Positions 57,821 through 64,000 of a stretch of DNA of 64,000 bases are shown here, piece by piece. The position numbers and the translations under genes are program-made. The number at the start of each line of letters is the position of its first letter. Within the stretch, counting starts at the first letter, position 1. The notes beneath the pieces are model-generated. The model did no database searches, was not told the origin of the DNA, and saw nothing but the letters and a program-made list of their open reading frames with translations. This stretch comes from CAYLLN01 sp964384375 (GTDB taxonomy: Bacteria; Planctomycetota; Planctomycetia; Pirellulales; Pirellulaceae): positions 45,638 to 109,637 of the forward strand of contig CAYLLN010000013.1 of NCBI GenBank assembly GCA_964384375.1, written 5' to 3'.

Positions 57821-59248
57821 ATGCCGCGGAAACCGTCTCTTGCCCGGACGCTCGTGAAGTCGCTCGACGCCGCGTCCGCGCCGGTCTATCTGCTCGACGC
57901 CGCGCGGCGGATCGTTTATGCCAACGCGGCCTTCGGCCAGTGGGTCGGCCGCTTGCCGGAGGAACTGGCCGGCGTTCGCTGCGATTATCATGCTGCGGCC
58001 GATGTGAGCGGCGCGATTGAACTGGCCGCGGGGCTCTGCCCCCCTCCTGATGCGTTCACCGGCGAGCGTGCGATGGGAGCGGTGGCCGCGCTTTCGTCAC
58101 CCGGTCCAGCCGAAATTCGCCAAGCGCAGTTTGTTTGCCTCCCAGACGGTGACAAAGCTTCGCTGCTCGTCGTCGTCGGCCCACCGGTGGCAAACGATGC
58201 TCGGAAGCCAAAGGACGTGGCGGAACTCCCTCCGGAGCGGCTGCACTCGCTGCTGTTGCAACTCCGCGGACAATCCGGCAAGCGTTACCACCTGGGGCAG
58301 TTTATCGGCCAGTCGGCAGCGATGCGCCGCGTCCGCGAGCAAGTCCGCGTCGCCAGCGCCAGCGGCGCACGCACACTGATCGTCGGCCCAGCCGGTTGCG
58401 GCCGCGAGCACGTCGCCCGCACGATTCACGTTGCCCGCGGCATCGGCGCAGTCGGTCCGCTCGTGCCGATTGCTTGTGCGGTGATCGATGCCGAAGAGCT
58501 GCAGGCCACGCTCACATCACTCCTCCGCCATCAGGCCGATTCTCCTGCCGACAAGCCCCCGGTGGCGCTCCTGCTGGAAGTGGACCGTCTGCACCGCGAC
58601 GCGCAGCACGAGCTCGCCGGGTTTCTGGAGTTGCCGAAAGTCGAGCTGCGCACGCTGGCGACATCGCGGGCCAGCCTGACGCGTCTGGCGGCCAAAGGGA
58701 GGTTTCACGCCGATCTGGCGCTCGCGCTCAGCACGGTCACCATCCAGCTTCCGCCGCTTCGCTCGCGAACAGTCGACATTCCGCTGCTCGCGCAGTTTTT
58801 CCTCGAGGAGCACAATGCCGCGGGGAATCGTCAACTGTCCGGCTTCGCCCCGGCCGCGATGGACGAGTTGCTGCAGTACACCTGGCCCGAGAACGTCGCG
58901 GAGCTGTCCACGATGGTTCGCGAAGCCTGCCTGCGGGCGACGGGGCAACTTGTCCAGCCGGCGGACCTGCCCGATCGACTGCATTTGGCCGCCAATGCCG
59001 ACGCTCATCCTCGGCAGCCTAAAGAGTCGATCGATCTGGACGCCTTCCTGGCCGAAATCGAGCGGGAACTGATCGAGCGAGCGCTGCGGGCTTCGCGCAA
59101 CAACAAGACGAAAGCCGCGGAGCTGCTGGGCGTGAATCGCCCGCGACTGCTCAGACGGCTGGTGCAGCTTGGTCTGGCAACGCCTGCTGCCGCCGAAACT
59201 CCTGCCGATGAAGCCGTCGTCTTCGAGCCGGTGCCGGACGAATCGTGA
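57821..59248 (+). CDS. degenerate NtrC-type AAA+ regulator (PAS-AAA-Fis HTH)
   Basis: The 475-aa protein has an N-terminal PAS-like domain (about 10-60), a region about 153-390 with an AAA+ fold of the NtrC class, and a Fis-type HTH at about 424-446 (NNKTKAAELLGVNRPRLLRRL). The Walker A reads GPAGCGREH: the essential Lys is Arg195. The Walker B region reads LLLEVDRL without the DE pair, and the GAFTGA loop that contacts sigma-54 is absent (replaced by TSLLRHQADSPADK). The PPLRSRTVDIPLLAQFF block is retained. It probably binds DNA and acts without sigma-54. Confidence 0.87.
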   Translation: MPRKPSLARTLVKSLDAASAPVYLLDAARRIVYANAAFGQWVGRLPEELAGVRCDYHAAADVSGAIELAAGLCPPPDAFTGERAMGAVAALSSPGPAEIRQAQFVCLPDGDKASLLVVVGPPVANDARKPKDVAELPPERLHSLLLQLRGQSGKRYHLGQFIGQSAAMRRVREQVRVASASGARTLIVGPAGCGREHVARTIHVARGIGAVGPLVPIACAVIDAEELQATLTSLLRHQADSPADKPPVALLLEVDRLHRDAQHELAGFLELPKVELRTLATSRASLTRLAAKGRFHADLALALSTVTIQLPPLRSRTVDIPLLAQFFLEEHNAAGNRQLSGFAPAAMDELLQYTWPENVAELSTMVREACLRATGQLVQPADLPDRLHLAANADAHPRQPKESIDLDAFLAEIERELIERALRASRNNKTKAAELLGVNRPRLLRRLVQLGLATPAAAETPADEAVVFEPVPDES

Positions 59249-59886
59249 TGCGGTACGCGGGAACTGGGTGCGCGGGAACAAATCGCGTGTGCCAGGTGGT
59301 GGTTGAAACTCAACGCAGGTATGGAATTTGCACCTTTGTTCATTTGTCAGTGTCGTGATGTCATATTGGCAGTGTACTTGTTGTTGGACGGCAGTTGAGT
59401 TGGACGTTCTTCGGAGGGGCTTTCATGCGTGGTTTCCGGCAACCTCCGTTTTTCGCGTTTTTGGTAACGATCCGCCCGATTTATTGCCGGAGTGAATCTC
59501 CGATATCCGGTTCTGGCAACGACTTGTGACGCGAGCGTTGCCGCGACAGTGCGGCGCAGGTTACCACGAAACGCGAAATGGCGGTAACCAGAGCCAACTT
59601 CCTATAGGACAGAGACTTAGCAATACAAAAACAGTGAATTCGACCAGGACACATGGTAACCAGAAGACACGATCGATCGCTTGGAAGACCTGTCAGATTG
59701 GCAGTCTGCTCGTTGTTCCGTTTTCGAACAGAATGACAGGTTGCTTGTGCGACCGCCGAGAGTTGGCGATGGTTATCAGTTCGGCAAGGCCGCGTCCCAT
59801 GGCCTCCGCGCTAGTACCGCGCCCTCCTCAAATTGACTCCTCCCCTTTACGATGCAAGTGCGATTCAATTCCACGATCAACCTCCC
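59249..59886. other. 638-bp gene-free region
   Basis: No credible gene. It includes a short inverted repeat GGTTACC/GGTAACC (59559-59565 and 59583-59589) and further GGTAAC-like copies at 59463 and 59654. The last part is the leader of the palindrome-containing gene. Confidence 0.5.
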
Positions 59887-60360
59887 ATGTCCCCGCCCAA
59901 GCTGATCGTCTGCGAGAAGTCGCCCCGCTGGGCGATCGCGTTGCGCCGAGCGCTTTGCACGGGCGGTAGTGCCGTAGGAGAAGTTCGCAGTTTGGCCGCT
60001 TGTAGTCGCGAATTATTCCATTCGCCACATTCGATCGTTGCCGTCGAAACTTCGACGGCAACGATCGAAAGTATTCTTGCTGCCTGGACCGACTGGTCGC
60101 GACGCGACGAGCAGGCTCGACTCATCATCCTCGGCGATGCATTGCTCTTGCCTGCGGAACTGCTCCTACGTGAAGCCGGCGTCATTGCCATTGCCACATC
60201 GATTCGCCAGACCGATCGCGTCGCTCGCCTGGCCGAGAAGCACCTGTCGCAGGCGCCGCGGCCGAATCTGCCGCTGCGTGAGGCAATCTGGCAGAGGCTC
60301 CCTTGGCAGCGATTCGCGTCTCTCGCCACAACATCTCCTGCCGCAGCATCACCCGCTTAA
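59887..60360 (+). CDS. hypothetical protein with possible receiver-like fold
   Basis: The 157-aa protein starts PPKLIVCEKSPRWAIALRRA and has an alternating pattern (LIVCE, SIVAVE, ARLIILGDALLL, GVIAIATSIRQTDR) like a degenerate response-regulator fold, though it lacks the usual Asp pair. The gene contains a perfect 40-bp palindrome (60030-60069) within codons SIVAVETSTATIES. Start is ATG 59887; an upstream TTG 59833 is in frame. It lies 34 bases upstream of mrp. Function unknown. Confidence 0.6.
   Translation: MSPPKLIVCEKSPRWAIALRRALCTGGSAVGEVRSLAACSRELFHSPHSIVAVETSTATIESILAAWTDWSRRDEQARLIILGDALLLPAELLLREAGVIAIATSIRQTDRVARLAEKHLSQAPRPNLPLREAIWQRLPWQRFASLATTSPAAASPA
60030..60069. repeat. perfect 40-bp palindrome within a coding region
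   Basis: TTCGATCGTTGCCGTCGAA (60030-60048) and its exact reverse complement (60051-60069) are separated by only two bases. This is the longest perfect inverted repeat seen in the window and lies in the middle of the 157-aa gene. Confidence 0.9.
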
Positions 60361-60394
60361 GCCACCTCTCCGTTTGCCCACGAAAGCATTCCGC

Positions 60395-61477
60395 ATGTCC
60401 GCTCCCACCGTCAGCCAGATCGAAGCCGCCCTCCAGGACTTCAAAGACCCCGAAACCGGGCGCGAAGCAGCGTCGATGGGGCAGATTCGCGATATTGCCA
60501 TTGTCGGCGATCGCGCGTCATTGACGCTCGCCCTCACGTCGCACACCAGCCCCATCGCGCAGGAGGTCGCCGACCGCGTTGCCGAACTTGTCCGTTCGCG
60601 CATGCCGGGACTTGTCTCCGTGCAGGTGAATCTGGCAACGCACGAACGGACTGCGCCGAAGATGGGGCAGATCGGCCTCACCGCTAAGAGCGTCATTGCT
60701 GTCGGCTCCGGCAAAGGAGGCGTTGGCAAGAGCACGATCGCGGCTACGCTCGCCCTCGGCCTGAAGAGGGCCGGCAGCAAGGTGGGCCTCATGGATGCCG
60801 ACGTCTATGGCCCCAGCATTCCGCACCTGCTCGGTCTTTCGGCCGCCCCCAAGCCCGGCATTGTCGATGGCAAGATCGCTCCCGTTCTGTTCCAGGGAAT
60901 GCCGGTCATGTCGATGGGCTTTCTCGTGCCGCCGGGCGAGGCCGTCGTGTGGCGCGGCCCGATGCTGCACGGGGCGATCACGCAGTTCCTCCGCGATACG
61001 GCCTGGGGCGATCTCGACTATCTGATCATCGACATGCCGCCGGGGACGGGCGACATCGCGCTGACGCTTTCGCAAATGCTGCCGCTCAGTGGAGCGGTCG
61101 TCGTTTGCACGCCGCAAGAGGTCGCTCTGCTCGACGCGGTGAAGGCGATCGCCATGTTCCGCAAGGTCAACATTCCGATCCTGGGCATGGTCGAGAACAT
61201 GAGCGGCTTCATCTGCCCGGATTGCGGCAAGAAGTACGACATTTTCGGCAGCGGCGGTGCTCGCAAGCGGGCCGCCGATCTGAATGTGCCGTTCCTTGGC
61301 GAAGTGCCGCTCAATATGCAGATTCGCCAGCACGGTGACGCGGGAACGACGCTCGGAAATTTCGACGACAAAATCGTCGGACCTTACCTAACCAAGATCG
61401 TCGCGTCACTTGTCCGCAACTTGGCCGACTCGGCTGCCGCCCGCCCGCCGATGTTGCAATTGCCGATGCTGGGGTAG
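60395..61477 (+). CDS. mrp: Mrp/NBP35-family Fe-S cluster carrier ATPase
   Basis: The 360-aa protein binds and transfers iron-sulfur clusters. It has an N-terminal MIP18-like (DUF59) region (about 5-85, with DPETGREAASMGQIRDIAIV), the P-loop GSGKGGVGKST (104-114), LMDADVYGPSIPHLLGL, DYLIIDMPPGTGDIALTLSQ and a C-terminal CxxC (FICPDCGKKYDIFG) that holds the bridging cluster. ATG 60395; the frame extends upstream but is the previous gene in another frame. A strong hairpin follows its stop at 61506-61541. Confidence 0.95.
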   Translation: MSAPTVSQIEAALQDFKDPETGREAASMGQIRDIAIVGDRASLTLALTSHTSPIAQEVADRVAELVRSRMPGLVSVQVNLATHERTAPKMGQIGLTAKSVIAVGSGKGGVGKSTIAATLALGLKRAGSKVGLMDADVYGPSIPHLLGLSAAPKPGIVDGKIAPVLFQGMPVMSMGFLVPPGEAVVWRGPMLHGAITQFLRDTAWGDLDYLIIDMPPGTGDIALTLSQMLPLSGAVVVCTPQEVALLDAVKAIAMFRKVNIPILGMVENMSGFICPDCGKKYDIFGSGGARKRAADLNVPFLGEVPLNMQIRQHGDAGTTLGNFDDKIVGPYLTKIVASLVRNLADSAAARPPMLQLPMLG

Positions 61478-61505
61478 AATTTGCGACCCGAACCCAAGAA
61501 ACACT

Positions 61506-61541
61506 AGAGCCGCGGTGACGAACCCTCGTCTCCGCGGCTCT
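61506..61541 (+). terminator. terminator after mrp
   Basis: AGAGCCGCGG (61506-61515) pairs exactly with CCGCGGCTCT (61532-61541). Inside them GACGA (61517-61521) pairs with TCGTC (61526-61530), giving a long stem with one mismatch, followed by a T-rich stretch. Confidence 0.7.
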
Positions 61542-61658
61542 TTCTCGTTGTTTCGCAAGTGGCCGCCGCTGCCATCACCCGCTTGCTGGCTTCATGCCGC
61601 AAATGCGGGCGGCTGTCGATCGACCAGGCAATTCGAAGGCCCGATCACAGGATCGGCC

Positions 61659-61721
61659 TTACTTCTTCTTTTTCTTCGCGGTCTTCTTGGCAGCCTTCTT
61701 GGCAGCTTTCTTCTTGGCCAC
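61659..61721 (-). CDS. 20-residue Lys/Ala-rich peptide
   Basis: Reading the minus strand from GTG (61719-61721) gives a peptide of Met, Ala, Lys and one Thr, with two AAKK repeats and a five-Lys C-terminus. A clear AGGAGA ribosome site lies seven bases upstream of the start. It resembles the tail of histone H1-like proteins and would bind nucleic acid by charge, or could be a short ribosomal- or nucleoid-associated peptide. Too short for many gene finders. Confidence 0.55.
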   Translation of the reverse strand: MAKKKAAKKAAKKTAKKKKK

Positions 61722-62025
61722 AGTCGATTCTCCTAAAACAAGTTTGCGGCGGCGGCGGCACTGACACCCAGCACTCGCTCGTCCACCTCATCGTCAAGCA
61801 ACTCACCCGCTGCACGTCACACGCGCCGAGGGACGAGCAACACCGGCGACATCCCGTCTGTCGCCACGTCGCTCGCACGAATTGCTGTGAACTCCTTTCA
61901 AGTGGCTCGCAGTTACAACATTGCTGTCACAGCATCGCTGTCACTGCATGCTTCTTCTATATCTTGCGATTGTCGCGCGAGTCGTCAAGAGGAACTGCGA
62001 CGATTTGCGCATCACGCGCGCGATG
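61722..62025. other. 304-bp gene-free region
   Basis: Divides the Lys/Ala peptide from the M50 protease gene, both minus strand. It should hold the promoter of the peptide. I see no gene; short GCTGTCACAGCATCGCTGTC repeats occur near 61922-61942. Confidence 0.4.
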
Positions 62026-62817
62026 TCACCACGGTTTGCCGCCGCCGGTGGTTTGCTGAATCGTGAAGTAGTTCGATACGGCGAGCGAAGCGAAGAGCAT
62101 CGCGACGAAGAGATTGCCGAACAGCGCACCGGCCACGATGGCGATCGCGCCGCCAACGAACACCGACAACCAGAGCGCTTTGATCGTGCCTCCCCAGGCA
62201 TCGTTCACGATCAAAAGTTGCATCGCAATCTGCCCGCCATCGAGCGGAAACACGGGGAGCAGATTCACAAGACCCCAGAAAATATTGAACGCGAGCAGCT
62301 GAAACACCAGATTGTCTAGATTCTGATTCTCACCCAGCGCACCACCGAGTTGTGCCCCGACAAACGGCGGCTCCGGGTAAAACTCTGGGTGACCTCCTGT
62401 GGCAAGAACGCCCACGATGACGAAGGCCGCCAAAATGAAACCGGCAGCCGGGCCGGCAAAAGAGATGATGATCTGCTCGGTCGGAGTGCGTGAGCGGCGG
62501 CCGTAGTTTGACGGCGAGTACGACGACCAGGAGGAAAACTGCTGATCTTCCCCTTCGATCGCCAGTCCGCCCATCATGTACAACACGATGTGCGCCGGTC
62601 GCCCGAAGCGGCGAATCATGATCGCATGACCCAGTTCGTGAATCAGAATCGACACCAGCAGCACGAGCATCCAGACAAGGATTCGGATTCCGTCGGCATT
62701 GCCGCTGAATCCCAGCACGAATCCCGCAACCCAAAACAACGGGTGAATCCGGACGGGGAACCCAAGCACCTGAAAGTTCAGGTCGTACGCGGTGCGAGGC
62801 GGCTCAGCCAGAATCAC
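62026..62817 (-). CDS. site-2-type intramembrane metalloprotease (M50)
   Basis: The 263-aa protein has about six membrane spans and the zinc site HELGH in VSILIHELGHAIMIRRFGRP plus the second-site LLPVFPLDGGQIAM (LDGG). This is the M50 family, which cleaves transmembrane regulators. The GTG at 62817 (AGGA about 9 bases upstream) is preferred; the frame reaches 62880, but that part overlaps the tRNA. No PDZ or CBS domain is visible. Confidence 0.87.
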   Translation of the reverse strand: MILAEPPRTAYDLNFQVLGFPVRIHPLFWVAGFVLGFSGNADGIRILVWMLVLLVSILIHELGHAIMIRRFGRPAHIVLYMMGGLAIEGEDQQFSSWSSYSPSNYGRRSRTPTEQIIISFAGPAAGFILAAFVIVGVLATGGHPEFYPEPPFVGAQLGGALGENQNLDNLVFQLLAFNIFWGLVNLLPVFPLDGGQIAMQLLIVNDAWGGTIKALWLSVFVGGAIAIVAGALFGNLFVAMLFASLAVSNYFTIQQTTGGGKPW

Positions 62818-62849
62818 GAGCGGATTTCCTGCAGGCTTCCGAGAGAAAG

Positions 62850-62923
62850 TAGGGCCGCCCGGACTCGAACCGGGAACCAAAGGATTATGAGTCCTCTGCT
62901 CTGACCGATTGAGCTACGGCCCC
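62850..62923 (-). tRNA. tRNA with CAT anticodon (Ile2 or Met)
   Basis: On the minus strand from 62923, the sequence folds as acceptor (GGGGCCG with CGGCCCT), D arm (GCTC...GAGC), anticodon arm GAGGA-CTCATAA-TCCTT and T arm (CCCGG-TTCGAGT-CCGGG), 74 bases with discriminator A. The anticodon is CAT. Anticodon-loop sequence is shared by elongator tRNA-Met and tRNA-Ile2 (lysidine), so identity is not settled. Position 1 pairs G with U72, slightly odd. Confidence 0.92.
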
Positions 62924-63501
62924 AAGGTCAATTCTATTCGGTGTTTCTCGGTGTTTTCGCGTATTCAGGGCGTGTCTTCCGGATCGTCCCTGGCAGTTTG
63001 ACACGTAGTAGGCTGCTTTGCGAAATTGGCACCTAGCCGCTACGAACGGCTAGGTGCCAGTGACACCACCAACCGTTTCCCAGAGGTGAGTATCGTGGTC
63101 AATTCTAGTCGTGTCGTCGCTTTCCGCAAACCCGCGTCAATCATCCGGTCGAAACGCATCGCGGCGATGGGTCTGACTGTCAGTGCAACCTTCGGATCGA
63201 ACACCTGCAGCGAATGCTCAATCGGGAAACGCCAGGAGGCTCGCACTGAGAGGGTGGAACGCCATTGATGGCGGCCTCAACAGGTCAGTTTTTGGGGCCT
63301 CGACGGTTCTAAGCGATTGGGCGGTTTGGCCCGCAAATAGTCGCCAGTCGATACAAACGGACCACTTGGCGAGGGTTGGTAGCGGTGCCCGTGTAGCAGA
63401 TGTAGCCAACATGCGGAACTTGCCGAAGAAATCGGTGATGCCGTGGGGTAGCAAACCCAGGCGGCAGCCCACCATATCCCCGGCAGGATCGGCAGGACGC
63501 C
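62924..63501. other. 578-bp gene-free region
   Basis: No credible gene. It contains a perfect 13-bp inverted repeat (63027-63059) of a type that looks dispersed, then leads to the TolC-family gene. Confidence 0.5.
63027..63059. repeat. TGGCACCTAGCCG palindrome
   Basis: TGGCACCTAGCCG (63027-63039) and its exact reverse complement (63047-63059) with a 7-base loop. Confidence 0.75.
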
Positions 63502-64000
63502 ATGTTTCGGCTCGTCATTCCAATTCTCTGCTTGCCGGCATTGTTCGCCGCCCTCACCGGATGTCAGTCGGACCGGCAGAAGCGAGTTGAGCCGAATCTG
63601 CCGTTGTCACAGCGACCTGCGGCAGCGACACCGAGTGCGACGGTGAGCGCCCCGAGCGTGCCGGCTGTGCAGTTAGCTGCCCACCAAGCGGCAACCGCGG
63701 AGCCAAATGCAGGGGCACACCAGCCATTGCCGGCTCCGCTACAGGCGCAGATCGAAGTGATCGAAAGCAACCCGGTTAGCGAGCACGCAGAGACACTGGA
63801 GTCGCTGGAAGTCTCGGCGCTGGCAAACAATCCAACGCTCCGCCGTATGCAGCACGAGGCGGCGGCGGAGTGGGCTCAGACAGGATATGTCAGCAAGTTG
63901 CCCGACCCGACGATCTCGTCGATGTTCTACCTGCCGCCGATGAACTACGAGCCTGATCGCCTGGTGGCCGAGCTGCAGGTGATGCAGATGATTCCCTGGG
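63502..64000 (+). CDS. TolC-family outer membrane efflux lipoprotein (partial)
   Basis: The protein starts at ATG 63502 (GGCAGGACGCC upstream) and runs out of the window after about 166 codons. A lipoprotein signal (IPILCLPALFAALTGC, Cys about residue 21) is followed by a Pro/Ala-rich linker and then the start of the outer membrane efflux domain (LEVSALANNPTLRRMQHEAA, SKLPDPTISSMFYLPPMNYE). TolC-like proteins form the outer-membrane channel of efflux systems; partner genes are presumably beyond the window. Confidence 0.8.
   Translation, partial: MFRLVIPILCLPALFAALTGCQSDRQKRVEPNLPLSQRPAAATPSATVSAPSVPAVQLAAHQAATAEPNAGAHQPLPAPLQAQIEVIESNPVSEHAETLESLEVSALANNPTLRRMQHEAAAEWAQTGYVSKLPDPTISSMFYLPPMNYEPDRLVAELQVMQMIPW

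Noticed and set aside
62850..62923. Firm call of initiator tRNA-Met
   Set aside because: The acceptor stem begins with a G:U pair and not the C1xA72 mismatch of initiators, and the anticodon stem lacks the three G:C pairs.

Overview
The window is about 64 kb of GC-rich bacterial chromosome with short gaps between genes and many GTG starts. It is most like a planctomycete, probably of the Pirellula group. Supporting signs are a tetrahydromethanopterin (H4MPT) cofactor cluster, a secreted dockerin-type protein with an N-terminal LEPR-like motif, membrane-anchored proteins with cyclase-like repeats, tandem Ser/Thr kinase domains, and many small palindromic intergenic repeats. No rRNA, CRISPR array, prophage or transposase was seen. 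One tRNA with a CAT anticodon is present.

Layout. 1-4.9 kb (minus strand): beta-RFAP synthase (cut by the window edge), a DUF447 protein, PabA, PabB and a DUF6513 dihydropteroate-synthase-like protein. Together they make p-aminobenzoate and feed it into H4MPT (and folate) synthesis. An SDR protein that lacks its catalytic Tyr follows. 5.8-9.2 kb: Aat transferase, cyclophilin, a membrane protein, and a VOC protein divergent from a TetR regulator with a palindrome in the shared promoter. 9.5-11.1 kb: ilvN-ilvC. 11.1-15.2 kb: small hypotheticals, an antitoxin/PIN toxin pair, a radical SAM protein, a NUDIX hydrolase and a nitroreductase. 15.4-17.7 kb: a sugar-type ABC binding lipoprotein and permease with no ATPase gene beside them. 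17.8-25.3 kb: a kinase-pseudokinase, a Coa1-like protein, a HEAT lipoprotein, an ATP-grasp ligase followed by an ATP-grasp/GNAT fusion, and an HtrA-like protease.

25.7-28.9 kb: a Dabb protein, an FHA protein, a YhcC-type radical SAM protein and a HisN-type phosphatase. 29-34 kb (minus strand): flagellar export and regulation genes flhA, flhG (no flhF between them), a small membrane protein, a FliA/WhiG sigma factor and a zinc-ribbon protein. 34.8-42 kb: a GATase1-fold protein without its catalytic Cys, a 970-aa secreted dockerin/HExxH protein and two tandem membrane-anchored cyclase-repeat proteins. 42.4-57.5 kb: a complete 14-gene nuoA-N complex I operon. 57.5-64 kb: a small membrane protein, a degenerate NtrC-type AAA+ regulator, a 157-aa protein whose gene holds a perfect 40-bp palindrome, the Mrp Fe-S ATPase, a 20-residue Lys/Ala peptide, an M50 protease, the tRNA and the start of a TolC-family outer-membrane lipoprotein.

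The most distinctive layer is the repeats. A heptanucleotide repeat lies in frame inside the catalytic loop of the kinase gene, and another copy exactly fills the flhA-flhG gap. GTAGGGTG-bounded palindromes supply stop codons to two convergent genes. Protein-level oddities (SDR FxxxK, Cys-less GATase, GAFTGA-less AAA+ regulator, HGN/DFF pseudokinase) are read directly from the sequence; their functional meaning is inference.
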